NCBI GenBank assembly: GCA_013397795.1
Contig: VZTJ01004011.1
Location: 423,225-487,224 of the forward strand
DNA length: 64,000 nucleotides
Direction of reading: 5' to 3'
From: Orthonyx spaldingii
Taxonomy: Eukaryota > Chordata > Aves > Passeriformes > Orthonychidae
Shown here: positions 33,215 through 45,500 of the stretch, piece by piece
How positions within the stretch are numbered: the first letter of the stretch is position 1
Layout: every line of letters starts with the position of its first letter
Translations under genes and position numbers: made by a program
Notes under the pieces: model-generated
Told to the model about the DNA's origin: nothing
The model's input: the letters and a program-made list of their open reading frames with translations, nothing else
The model's database searches: none

Positions 33215-36200
33215 TGATCAGCAACTGCTTGCTGTCCAGTGGGATGTTAGGTTTCCCTGGTTAGACCAAAGATTAAGTGGGTGAATTGATGACCCTTTTT
33301 ACCAGCCCTTTGAGGAGCGTGAGTTTGAATGTGTCAGAAACTTTTTCTGCCCCTGCCCCCTTTCTTCTGCAAGACATGCATGTCCAAAAGAGTAAAATTC
33401 ATTGGAGCAACGCAAGCTTTTGAAAAACACTTATTTACTCCAACTTTTCTGCATAGAATAGACAGGTTTAAAATTTGGCTTGAGCACTGCTACCTCTACT
33501 TAGCTACAGTCATCCATTTGTTGTTTTAACTCGATAATTAATTTAGCTTAGTTAGTAAGTTAAAGTCAAAACAAGTGAATAAGTCTAATATTTAATTGTT
33601 TGCATTGCTGTACAACAGGCAGAGAGCTGCCAGCACCATGTGGCACACGGGAGTGTGATAGTTAGTGTAAAGGTAGGACCTGGAAAGTGTGATCTGAAGT
33701 CTTCATTCTGTAGAGGGTGTTCCCAATGGACCTGGCCAAGTCCTAGGATCTTCCCCTTCTTGCCTCACAGTAGGGATGCAGTTCTATGCATGTACATAAG
33801 TGTATTTAATACCTCTAATACAGACATCAGTCTGGAATTTCTGAGGAACACTCTTTCTAACAAAATTCTGAAAATCACCACACGAGGGACAGAAATCCAG
33901 GATTTGAGAAACAGAGGGACAGATGAGTATTTTAAGATGGAATGCTTTAAATCCTGCATTGAGGGAGAACAGAGAGGAATTGCTGTGGCACTGCAGGCAG
34001 GAGGTGCTGTGGCAGGAGGATGCTCTGTGACCTCATGCCATTCTCCTCAGAGGTGCAGGTGACCCTCATTCCTCCAGTTCTTACTGAAAAGTGTTTCTCA
34101 GCTTTTAGCAGCTCTGGAGAAAGGGCACAGGATCTGCGGAGGCTGAAGTAGACCCCCAGGAAAAACTTCTGATTTTCTCCCGAAGGAGAGAATTGGGGGG
34201 CTGCTCATGGGTCCAGTTCCACCAGTGACAGATAAAATGTCTGTGATGTGGCTTTTACTCAGGCAAGAGAAACAGTGCAGATGCAAATTTTGTACATCTG
34301 ACTATTTGAGACAGTTTTTGCTGTGGACAGGATCACATATTTGGGGAATGGAGCACTGTTTCAGTGAAATATGGGATACACCTCCCAGCTGGCAGGTGGT
34401 GAAGAATGATAATATTGACAAGAGAGGTCCAGCCAGAGGCATCCTGAGCATGTGTGTGCACAAGCACACGCGTGTGTTCACACATGTGAAGACACAGATC
34501 AACACAGACTCACAGAGTGCACACATGAACACAAAGACCAGGTCTTCTCTTCCTGAATAAGACAGATTCTGTCAGCGGGAGTATATATACACCCCTTCAA
34601 GAATATATATACATCCCTCCAGCAGCAGAGCACAGATCCTGTCTGCTTGGCAGCTGGCCCTGCTCCCCTGAGCCTTCCCTGGGACAAACCTGCAAGGGTC
34701 CTGTAGGGAATGTCCCTTCCAATGAGTTCCTAATTTGTGTTCCCAACTGCTTCTCTTCCCCTGTGCTGCTCTGGGCAGGTAGAAGTGGGTATTGAATGGG
34801 CACCATGGACTAGCCCACTGTTCCTTCTGCCCCCTGTTTCTTACAGGTATGTCAAGAGCAAAGGCATATGAGAGGGAAGCTTTGCATGCTTTTTCAGGGA
34901 TGGGTTTAGTCTGTGTCTGATGCACTCAGCTGCATCTTCAGATTTTCACAGCTCTGGGCTTTTGTTTTGGATTGAGAGAGTGCATAGGGTTTGTGATTGA
35001 AGTTATACTTCGCCTTAATGAAACTTTACTTCATTAATTATGCCAAGCAGTTGTATTTACAGGAATCTGGCCTCTCAGAGGGGCCCTGCAGAAGACAGGA
35101 GATCTGGGGAATCTTGTTTTGGTGTCCTGGTTCTCATTCATCTGACACTTCAGAATACCTTAACTACAAGTTAGAGATGGATAGAAGAATATGTCATAAT
35201 CTCTCCCATATTTAATGATTTTGTTCAACACTGTTTTTAAACTGCACAAATGCCATCAGGATCAGGGTGTAACCCAGCCCCAGGAACACCATTTGCCTCT
35301 GGGAACATTCCTTTGGCTCTGGGAATTCCCATCAATTGGCATCCCCCTCTCCTCACTCTGGCCCCTGTGTCCTGTATGTTGGGTCACCCACAGAAAAGTG
35401 AGGAGACCCCCACAGAATCAATGCCTTGGCTTCAAAAAGCAGAAACTTTTCTCATTCGTTTGCCCCTCATTCCTCTCCACCCAGTGCCTGTTCTGGGTGT
35501 GATTCTTCACCTGTTCCCAGTAATGACAAAGCAGTGAAAACACCAAATCATGAATCAACACTGTTTTTTACTATTACAAAAGAGACATTATAAACGGAAA
35601 ACACAAAGATAATTTTGTCTTCATTAATAGTCTAATGCATATGAGAAAGGTATTTGACATTTTCTACACCCCCAGCTCTTTTCTTCATGCATTGCTGAGC
35701 AGGCTGCACCAGAGTTCACGCATGTAAATCCACTTCATAACTCAGTACATACACAAGAAAAGGATTTCATGATACAGTACTTCCTAGCTGGAAAATTGAG
35801 CCATCTCATCCCTCAAAGTTTCCTGGCTGGAGAATTAAAATACTGCTACTGTGTGTATTGGGTGGTATGTGGGCCACAAACTGGATGATGAGGCAGGAGT
35901 TAATGTTTCAGGTCAGCTGGACTTGTGATGTGCTCCCTCTTCCTGCCCCACGTCTGAGGACCAATGATACTTTCCAAGGGGTGTCTATGCCACTCTCACG
36001 GTGCTTGCTGCAGTACTTGTCATGGGATGAGAAGTATATGGAATATTTTCCCACCATTTTCCCTAGCTGCAGTGTGATTTCTGATCCTCAGCAGAGTAGT
36101 TACGGTGCCCTGAGCCACTGATGCCCTGTGAGACTTCTAAACAGCTGCACCAGGAACACAGGTCAAATCCTTCCACCATTCTGGATTCTCAACGCCTCTT

Positions 36201-37010
36201 GGGGTCTTTGTTTACTCAGACAGCAGTCTTATAAATTCCTAATCAAAAAAAAGATTAAAAAAACTACTTTGCATTTTCTGAAAGTTGTTACCCTATTCAG
36301 CAAAGAATTGTCTCATGCCTTTACAACTTACACCATTACTCTTCTTGATTAACAAGAAAAACTGATGAGCTGGCCTTTCCAGGGCCCACAAGCAGAATCA
36401 GCCAAGCAGAAAATACAAGAGAAGGAAAAACAATTAAAAGTTATTATAGTTGTTACATCGGAGTTGAATGTTGTATTTACTTTTTTTCCCGTGCAGTAGG
36501 AAAACTTTTGCTGCACACACAAGTCCTCTCTTCCAGCAACAGGCATGCCATGAAAAAGAATTTTAAGATAATATGAACCAGGTACAACTGGCTGTGACAT
36601 AGCAAGGAGGGAAGTACAGTTGGGGCAGCATGCATGCTATTCATGAAATGCATGGCATGAAACAGAAAACTGTAAGGCATAGTGTCTAAAAACGCGCAAA
36701 TCACAACAATTAAAAAAATTAGAAAGCATCTTGATATTATGCTGTGGTTATGTCCTAATATGCTTAATTTTACAGAAGAGGTTTCTGGATATAATAGATT
36801 TTAAAGAATCAACCAAGGTCTTCTCATTTAAATTTTTATTGGTTATATGCAAAGGTGACAATATACGGAAAAATCATCGACACATTGGCACCTACTCACA
36901 ACTAAGTGGCTGCTGAGGGAGAAGTCCAGCAAAACCAACCAGCAGAGATTACATGTGAGGGAGAGACCATGTCCAAGCTGGGACTGGAGATCTGAGTTCT
37001 GCAGTGACTT
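33215..37010. other. Intergenic; no gene recognised
   Basis: A 3.8 kb stretch of mostly unique sequence. It has a CA/TG-rich patch at 34449-34530 and repeated 'atatatac' at 34580-34610. 35560-35660 and 36230-36480 are AT-rich. Open frames are short and without domains. Confidence 0.4.
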
Positions 37011-37017
37011 CCAGGAG

Positions 37018-37090
37018 CTGGATTTGATGAACCTTGTGGGTCCCTTCCGACTACGAATGTTTCTAGGATGGTCTATGATTCTCCAACACT
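37018..37090 (+). mobile_element. CR1 LINE 3' terminus
   Basis: 'ctggatttgatgaaccttgtgggtcccttccgac' is followed by 'ctatgattct', a short CR1 3' end on the plus strand. Confidence 0.75.
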
Positions 37091-37199
37091 TCTGGCTAAA
37101 CCCAGAGCCAGACTATACAGACAAACCTGCAATGAGTTCCTGCAGGACTGGCAATACAGACATCCAGAGATGTGAGGCTGGGGTGCCAGACTCCTCCCC

Positions 37200-37790
37200 C
37201 TTCTTACCATATAAACACACTGAATTACATTTTCCCTCTGCTAATGGAACATATTAGTTATCATATGCTTGCATCAGCTGTATGTAAATGAAAAAGACCT
37301 TAATAAGTTTGTTAATGAAAAAGTTACAGTGGTATATTAAAGAAGAGTTTATTTAACTTTATTTAATTTAAAGGCCACTTAGTAGACTGCGCCTTAATGA
37401 TCTATAGTAAATGTATTTTTTCAAAGGATTTCTCCATTATTGGGTGTTCCTAGACAAGAGTCCACATTTCATATATAGGCTTTAGATAAATTGCTGCTCT
37501 GGGTAACACAGTGTGATAAGGAGACATTAATTCATGCTAAATTACAAAAAGATTCCTTCAGAGGAATTATTATATCCCTATGAATACAAAAGACAACCTC
37601 TCTATCTGAGGATTTCCTGGGAAGTCAGACATTCTGTGCGTTATACCAAACAGCAGATGCATTCATTATAATAACATTAATCATGATGACTCCATTTGTC
37701 AGTTCCACCTTAATTAAGCATTGCTGCCATAATGGACAATTTAAAGTGTTATAAGAGACTGTTTACAAGGGGTTTGATAGAGTTAGGAGT
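37200..37790. promoter_or_regulatory. Candidate conserved non-coding element
   Basis: About 590 bp of complex, AT-rich, repeat-free sequence with many TAAT cores: 'ccttaataagtttgttaatg', 'gcgccttaatgatc', 'acattaattcatgctaaatt', 'cattaatcatgatgactcc', and a CTTAATTAAG palindrome at 37709-37718. It lies between a CR1 end and an LTR and has the look of a long vertebrate conserved enhancer. Conservation is not measured here. Confidence 0.4.
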
Positions 37791-37932
37791 CGGAATTAAG
37801 TGGTCTTCCCTTAGGTGTGACATTCCAAGTGCTGTGAGGTGGCAGAGGCTTAGCAGGAACACAGGATGGAAGGGATGACGGAGCATCACTCTCAGTGTGA
37901 TCCAGGTGTGTTACCTGCTGGCTGGGATGGGG

Positions 37933-38240
37933 TGTCCTGGTTTTGACCGAAATAATTTTCTTCTCAGTAGCTGGTGCAGCGTTGTGTTTTGGGTTGAGGG
38001 TGAGAGTAAGGTTGATAACACACTGATGTTTGGTTGATGCCAAGTAAGGGCTCATCTTAAATCAAGGACTTTTCTGTTGCCCACAAACAAATTGTTCAGT
38101 TTCCCAACAGCGAGGAGGTGAGAAAGCAGCTGGGGGAAAGCATGGCCAGGGCAGCTGTCCCAAACTGCTCAACGGGGTATTCTACACTATAGAATGTCAT
38201 GTCCAGCACATAAATTCGGGGAGCTAGGCAGGCACCAGTC
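37933..38240 (+). mobile_element. Partial ERVL-like LTR
   Basis: It starts TGTCCTGGTTTTGACCG and continues with 'CAGTAGCTGGTGCAGCGTTGTGTTTTGGG' style text, 'GATAACACACTGATGTTTGGTTG' and 'CAAACTGCTCAACGGGGTATTC'. This is collinear with the minus-strand LTR at 3598-5121 read in reverse. The 3' portion beyond 'ataaattcgggg' is not recognisable, so the copy is truncated. No target duplication was found. Confidence 0.7.
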
Positions 38241-38244
38241 CTTT

Positions 38245-39190
38245 GTTCCACAGGGCTCTTGCACTCTTTAGCTCCACCATGTCTACCCCACTGCCCTAAA
38301 AGACACTTCCTAGAGGCTTCAAGAAAGTGCACATACACATAAGGAATTTTCTTTTCTCCCTAGGGCATTTCAAGCCTTCAGGGATTTTTTGAGAATGAAA
38401 ATAGGTCATGAAATCTTGAGACAGAAGCCATAAGTCTTCACAAGCTGTCTGTGACATTATTTCCAGATGTTCCTGCTCATAGCCATCATGGCCCACTGCA
38501 GGAATCCTGGCAAAGGAGCTGTCACTTTGATCTCTTTGTACCAGCTCCTGTGTACCCACCATCTCTGCTCCTGACTTTCCTGGCTGGACTGCACATTGCC
38601 CTTGTCTGTGAAATCTATTACAACACAGAGACATTCCTTTGCTTAACCAAGGGTCTGCATTTCCTATTCATTAAAAGCATAAATGACAATTCCTGGGCAT
38701 CTTAAACAGTGGCCGTTTGTACGAAGGTTTGAGAGCTAAAACCGTATTTGCATCCTTGAAGGGCATTCTCACTGAAGGAAGCGGTATGGGGCCTCACACC
38801 TGGAGAGACAGGAAGATTCCATGCCTCTCACCACGGTTTTGTCAGGTCTAATCCCACTGTTCTGCTACCAGCAGGCTGCCATGGCATTTCACATCCAGAC
38901 GTGGGAGGGCTTAATGAGGAACGGGCACTGCCTGCCTGCTGCAGGACAGACAAGTCGTTCCTCTTTTAACCTAGCAAGGCTGAAAGACAGCAGAAGTACA
39001 AAAAGTATAAAAAACAGAACAAGAAATGGCAATCCCTGCCATTGCAAAGACAGGACAGCCACAACACGGCTCCCAGTGTTCTTCTGTAAAGTCCCTTTGC
39101 TGCTAGGCCACGAATCTCCACTGAAAAGTCAGTTTGGTTCATCCACTCTCTGCCCTCCTCAAGAAGTGCTGGGAGATGCACTAAGAGAAT
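38245..39190. other. Intergenic; nothing recognised
   Basis: Unique sequence right of the truncated LTR. It may include further diverged LTR sequence that I cannot recognise. No gene. Confidence 0.4.
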
Positions 39191-39192
39191 CT

Positions 39193-39640
39193 TAGAACCA
39201 TAGAAAGTTTGGGTTAGAACGGACCTTAGAGTCATCTGGTTTCACGCCCTGCCGTGGGAAGGAACTCCTCCCACTAGACCAGGTCCAAACTCCAAGCCTT
39301 GTCCAACCTGGCCTTGAGCACTTCCTGGGATGGGGCAACCACAGTTTCTCTGGCCAACCTGTGGCAGGACCTCACTGGGGAAGAATTTCTTCCCAATTTC
39401 CAATCCAACCCTGTCCTTTATCAGTGGGAAGCCTTGTCTGGTCTCTCCAGCCCCTTGTCCAAAGTCCCTCTCCAGCTCCCTTGGAGCCCTGTCAAGTCCT
39501 GGAAGGGACCCGAAGGTCTCCCTGAAGAGGGAGAGGGAGACCTCTTCTCCAGGCTGAACAACCCCATTTCTCATCCTGTCTCTGCAGGACAGGTGCTGCA
39601 GCTCTTTGAGCACCCTCATGATGATGGATGGCTGCGGAGA
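39193..39640 (-). mobile_element. CR1 LINE 3' fragment, reverse orientation
   Basis: The antisense CR1 end 'accatagaaagtttgggttagaa..gacctt' is followed by 'ccactagaccaggtcc', 'ccttgagcacttcctgggatggggcaacc', 'gggaagaatttcttccc' and 'cctcttctccaggctgaacaacccc'. The element therefore points to the minus strand, with its 3' end at the left. Confidence 0.88.
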
Positions 39641-39644
39641 GCGG

Positions 39645-41140
39645 TCTCCAACCCCAGACCCAGACCCTTCCGGGACCTTGCTGCCTGGAGGGTGAGACAT
39701 ATGTTGTGATGCAGTGGGTTCTGAAGGTCTGATGACCTTCCTCCCTCCCCAGAAGACATCACCACAAAAAAAAAGCTGGGTCTCCCAGGACTCAGAGGGC
39801 AGCACAAGGGATTCCTGCTCCATCCGGTGATACTGGGTTCCTCAGGGCACCAGTGCCTTGACAGGGCCCTGAGGACGGCAAACACCAGCTCGCAGCAATG
39901 AGGTGGGCAGTGGCACTGTGAGGTTGCTGCTTCAGTCCACATAAGGTGCGGGATGTGAAGGGCTATTCCAAGAGTTGTGCATGCCAAGGAGCTCTAAAGT
40001 GCACTTGGTGCATGGAGAATACATCAGGACATCAGGAGAGGAGCAACAGGGGTGGAGCAAAATGCACCAAGTCCAGCCTGGCTGGACAAGTGCTGCTGGA
40101 TGAACTTGGCAATTACGGAAAACCGATTTTTGAGCACTTGTTCTTCTTAAGTGCACTCCATTATACTGCAGGCTCAAGCGTAAGAATGCCCACTCCACTC
40201 TGAAATACAACGGCATGGAAGCATCCCTGCTTTATGCTGCCAGCACACAGTGCAGGGTCCTTCCCAAAGTGCAGCCTGCTGGTCATCAATAAATACTGGA
40301 TATATGCTGCTGGTTGACTCTATTCTGCCTCTCTCTTCCCATTGTCTATGCGCCCAGTAACTCTGACTTTATGTTTCTACAATTATTTGGTGAATTGTGA
40401 CAAGTTCCGTGAGTTTGGCTTCTCAGGTTTAAAACTGAAGTGCGTGGTACTTGGACACAGACCCGTTGTCCTGAGCTTCCTGGGGGGCTTTAACTGTCAG
40501 AATCATTGTCCATGTTCATTCTAAGGAGTGCATTGCTGTGGAGAATTTAACATGGCCAGCAGCTCAGTGTTCATGTAGTCTTTTGTTTAATCCTGCCTCC
40601 AACAGGGTGGGGGAGAAAATACAAAGAGCAGTAGTGAGAAAACTGAAGGGTTGAGACAAAAAGAGGTTAAGCGAAGGATGGAGGAAAACAAAAACAAGTG
40701 GTGCAAAGGCATCCACTCACCATCTCCCAGAAACAGACTGATGGTGCCCAGCCAGTCCATAAGCAACATCTGCTTTGGAAAAGCTCCCTCCTCAGTTTCT
40801 GCTGGTGAGTATGGCACTGTATTGTACAGATATCCCTTTGGTGTCAGCCCTCCAGCTGCCTCCACCACCAGCTTTTTTCCCACCCAAGGCTCCTCTCTGA
40901 GCCTTGAATACTACACAAGCTTGCTCAGTGAGAGCCAATTTTTGGTGTGTTACCAACCCTGTTTCAGACAAAAATTCAGAACATGGCACCATATTGGCTG
41001 CTATGAAGGCAATTAACTCCATTCTAGCTAGATGGGTACAAACATCATCAGCAAATCATTAGAAATTCAGAAAGTGTGAGGGTGAAATTTCCAGACACCT
41101 TCACTGCCATTCCTTTATTGTCAGTTACATGGGTTTGTTG
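39645..41140. other. Intergenic; nothing recognised
   Basis: Unique sequence between two CR1 fragments, with only short open frames and no tandem repeats. Confidence 0.4.
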
Positions 41141-41142
41141 GC

Positions 41143-41245
41143 ACTTTGAGCAACATGGTCTAGTGGTACACATCCCTGCCCATGGCAGAAGGATGGAACT
41201 AGATGGCCTTAAAGGTGTCTTGCAACCTAAACCATGCCGTGACTT
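41143..41245 (+). mobile_element. CR1 LINE 3' terminus
   Basis: 'tgagcaacatggtctagtgg', 'catccctgcccatggcagaagg' and 'ggaactagatggccttaaagg' are followed by 'tgcaacctaaaccatgcc', typical of the CR1 3' end. The simple-repeat tail is degraded. Confidence 0.85.
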
Positions 41246-41249
41246 TATT

Positions 41250-42510
41250 AATTAAAATTTGCAATATCTCAATTGCTAGAATGCTGTTAAATTTCATGCA
41301 GAGAATACAGTAGCTCAGGTCAAACACAAGCTGAAGTAAACAAAATGGGCATTTCCTTACTACTGTTTCACAAACCCCATGCTTGGGCAATTTGGGGTAC
41401 TGTGGCAGAACTGGCCAGTGCACAACCGGCTACACAACTCCAGGAATATTCTTCACAACTCCAGGCTACACAAGAGGTTTGGCTCTGGCCTTACAGACCA
41501 GACAGCAGTCCCAAGGGCATGCATGTCCTTGGAGGACAGGGGTGATGCCATGAGATGGCAGGTGGAGAGAAATGAGAGCTTGAAAAAGCATCAGAAGGAG
41601 CACAAAGCAACCCTCAAGTATGCCTGTGCATATATGCCTGTCTGCCCAATGTAGACACATTTACATGCAACTCCTTGAGAATCAATTATTCATCAATCAT
41701 TAGCCATAGCTCATTTTTAAAAGAGGGTTTTATGGCAGGAGTGGTTAGCAGGATTTTTCCAGCTACTAGTGGTACCTACATGTCAGTACAGGCATTTCAT
41801 GACACATTCAGGATGGACTCTAGGGCAGGGGCAAGGAGAGTTCTCTCACCCTCCAGAGCCCAGTGCAACCCTGTCTCTGCTGGTGGCCAGCAGTCACACG
41901 GGCAGAAGTTGGGGCTCTTCCCATCTATCTGACAGCAGCAAAGAAATTTTGGCTTGGAACAAAAAGGCAGCTGGGGAAAAAATTCCCCATGCCTGGGAGC
42001 TCCTTCTCCTCAGCAGCCAGAGGACACCCTCTCCCACCGAAGAGTGGCTGGGCAGCAGGGCAGGACAGCAGAGACCTTCTCCAAAGCAGGGCATGCCTCA
42101 GCCAAATCACTGTGGTCTCCAGACACTGGGAGATGCCTTCAGGTTCTTCTGAACAGCACCTGACTCCAGTCCTCAGCAAACTGGGGTTGTCCTGGAGGGT
42201 GCCTCTGCTTCATGGGGAGGGCAACCTACCCACGGGACCAAGGACACTTGAGGAGCTGGCACTCCTGACCAACACTGACCTCATCACTTGGTGGTGACAC
42301 GGGCTCTGCCACAGCATGGAGCACCTCGTTGGCTCCAGCCACGCTGCAGTGGGGAGGGTGTGTGGTGACACCGGGCTGCAAAGCCTGACCACGTCTCTGG
42401 ATGCCTTTCCACGAGGGCCTCCAACGTCCCACTTCAAATGCAACCACCTGCTAATTTTTTTTCCCAAGGAAGACAGGACACAAGGCAAGGACAAGAGTGA
42501 AAGCAGGCAT
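41250..42510. other. Intergenic DNA just beyond the inferred PAX5 3' end
   Basis: Unique, GC-richer sequence (41820-42470) has overlapping open frames on both strands up to 144 codons but no recognisable domain or splice-bounded structure. The sharp change to AT-rich UTR-like text at about 42520 supports the transcript end being there. Confidence 0.4.
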
Positions 42511-42531
42511 TTTGAACTTAAAAAAATTACT

Positions 42532-42537
42532 TTTATT
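42532..42537 (-). terminator. PAX5: Polyadenylation signal AATAAA, likely distal PAX5 end
   Basis: The plus strand reads tttatt here, so the minus strand has AATAAA. It is followed 15-50 nt downstream by an A/T stretch and then a TGTCC-rich region that could serve as the downstream element. The sequence upstream of it (on the minus strand) is AT-rich and UTR-like, while the sequence beyond it looks intergenic. Cleavage would fall near 42510-42520. No transcript evidence is available here. Confidence 0.6.
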
Positions 42538-45500
42538 TTAGGAACCAATAAAATTATGGTAAATATTTACAAATAATTATCTCACATAAAGGTTACATAA
42601 AGTCAAATGTCCACAAGTAACAGTCACTCTCATGAAAAGACACACAGATATTGAACTACGCCAATCTTATTGCATGTTTCTTCAACTAATCTAAAAATAA
42701 AAAGTGTTGCAGTCAACCATTTAACTTAGAATAAAATCACAAATTTCAGTATTGACAAGAGAAAGAATTAAAAAAAAAAAAAAGAAAGGAAAAAAACCCT
42801 TCAAACGGCCCCTCCTTTTTGACCCATGCCTTAGCACCCCTGGTCCCCAGCCCACCTCCCTTTTTGCTACCCAAAACAAAACTCAAAACAAAATCCCCAA
42901 AATAATGTTCGACGTCTTTGGCAAATTGGCACTGCTGTAATTACATTCAAATATTATAACACACAAAAGCAACACACAGCACTAAGGAAAAAACACCAAG
43001 ATTTCAAGTTTGTTCTTTTCCTACTAGAAAAAAAGAATACAAAACATACACATTTTAAGAAGCAATTTTCATCTGTTTTGCAACAGATGTTATCCCCTAC
43101 TTTCAAAGGCAATTCAACAGTTATTTTTACGATTTTTTTTGTAAGTTATTTTTTTGTTTGTATGTATTTTTCAAGGTGAGGAGGCTTTTTTTTTTTCTCC
43201 CTCTCTTTCTTTTTCCTCTCTTTTTAAAGAAGTAAGGTTCAATGCAGGCATTGCAGACTTTGGTGGATACAATAGATATGTATTTCTTTGATGCTAGAAG
43301 TCCCTAATACAGAGTAGTTTGTCTGTAAGAAAAAAGAGTTTGTTCTTTTTTTTTTTCTTGGAAAGGAATTCTGTTTGCAATGAAATGAGTTTCTGTAATT
43401 TCAGAATGTACAAAGGCCACTACAAAGTGAAAAACCAGGACAAGAATTTTTCCCACAGAAGGCTGAGCAAAGGGAAAGGCGGGCCTAAATGCCCACTGGT
43501 CATTTTTCCCACCTCACTTAGACAAGGCAGAGCTGGAGACCTTGGACGCAGGGGTGTGGCTGGGTGGTGTCTGGGGCTGTTGCAGGACTAGGGTCCACCT
43601 CTCCACAACCCCTGCAAGCTTCTGAGATGCTCAAGTGTGCCTACACACACGAGTGTGTGGACAGCAATCCCTACGTGCATGCCTGCCCACCCGGCAATGC
43701 TGCAGCTGCGCCCAGCTCAGTCCTTTCAGTCTGGCTCCCACCCTGGAGCTCCTGCGTTCTGTGAGCCTTTCACAGGACTGGTGAGCGAGGCCACTGCTGG
43801 AGCTGACACCTGTGCCAGCCGCGATGCCAAGGTGAGCAATCCGGGCACCGCTCCGACACGCTTTCCACTCAGCGTTTGCATGCCAAGTCTCATCAGCTCC
43901 ACCAGAAAAAAGAGCACTAACTGGTTTGGATCCTTTCAGATCATTTCGTTTCTCATGCTGCGGTAACACGTACCCATGGCAAGAGCAGGTCTGAGGAACT
44001 ACAGGGCATCCTAGCTGGCATCCCCAGCCTCGTGTCACTGCTGAGCTCTCTGCCTGCCAGCGGAGCGGCAGCGGCTGCAGCTCGGGACGTGTGCCCAGTG
44101 CAGGCTGCCTGACCCGCCTCTGCCTAACAACACCCACATGGGACCACCACCTGCACGCTCAGCAAGACTGCAGGGCGCGTCAGCCAAGAGCTGTTGGTCC
44201 TCTAACATTTAATCAACGAATCCAGAAGAAAAACCAGGTCTTTCCAGAGTTTGCTAGGACAGAGTCGTGGGGTGGGTCAGCCTGGTGCTGTGCTGCCTCT
44301 TGTGCCTGTGGCCTCATGCTTCCCAGTGGCACATGCATGCAGAAAAGAGCACAGTACCGGGGAAGGACACTTGGTCAGAGCCACGTTGCAGCCAGGGACA
44401 GCTACACAGGTTGACTCTGCTACAGGCCACAGCTCTTGAAGCTACAGGTACCCGCGTCTGGAGATAAGCAACACTGTCACATGGCTTCCTCTCTCCTCCA
44501 TACTGAAGGATGTGTAAAACACATAAATTAAAGAAAAAGAAAAATAGGAATATGACCCCATTGGCTAAGACCAGCATGGCAAAGCATTTATCAACATCCA
44601 GTAGCTGCTGAGACCTGGCACAGTGAGCCCATCACCTCCCTCACCCACCATGCCGCTCTCGCCCACTGCGCTGGCCTCACACTGCAGCACCTCAGTCACA
44701 GGCTCAGTGACAGGGAGTCAGGGAGGGGTGACAGATGTGTATTGGTGTTGCTTGGTGCACCCTGGTGCTGTTTCTTTCTTCACCATCTCTTTCCCAAGTG
44801 CCTCAGGCACTGATGTTGTCCCAACACCTGGCAGCCCAATCAGAGAACTTCTCAGACATCTTGGAAAGAAAAAACACTCTCTGGCCCCATAACCACAGAG
44901 CCTGGAGTGTTTTTCTATTTTAACAGTGATCAAACAAAGCTTTTGGTCTGTTGATCCAGTCCTGACACATCCAGAGCTCTGCAGTCAGTAGAGCAGCCTA
45001 ACAATAATATCTCCATAACAGCCTACAGACACAGATGCTAAACAAACTCACTGTCCACAACATTTTGTGTCTTCTTTATGGTCACAGTCTGACAGCATTT
45101 AACTGAAGGTTACCTCTACAAGTCAGTTCATGCAGTCCTGGCTCCAGCCTCCACTGATCTAGTCTTACAGCAGCATTGTCCCTCTCCACCTCTCAGATTT
45201 AATTTCTTAGCCTGTGTCAGCAATGTATTTGATAAAATTATTGCTGGAGTGTCAACCAGTGGAAAACTCTCCATCTAACCAAGTGTATTACAGAGTTTAG
45301 TGCTGAAACTGCCTGAAGGCACTTCATGGGGTTGATTTCCACAAGGGTTTAGCAATGATTCACTGCTCTACAGGGCATCCTACCTGAGTAAAGGATCAGC
45401 AGGGCACTCCAAATCCTATCACTGGGCTGGTTCTCTCCCTTCCTTGCAGCCCCTAAGGTTCATTTGCTTCCCGTCTCCACTCACCCAGTAACCCCTCTCC

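Noticed and set aside
1..42510. MELK exons (the neighbour of PAX5 in other amniotes)
   Set aside because: No kinase or KA1-domain coding segments or splice-bounded exons were recognised; MELK is presumably further left.
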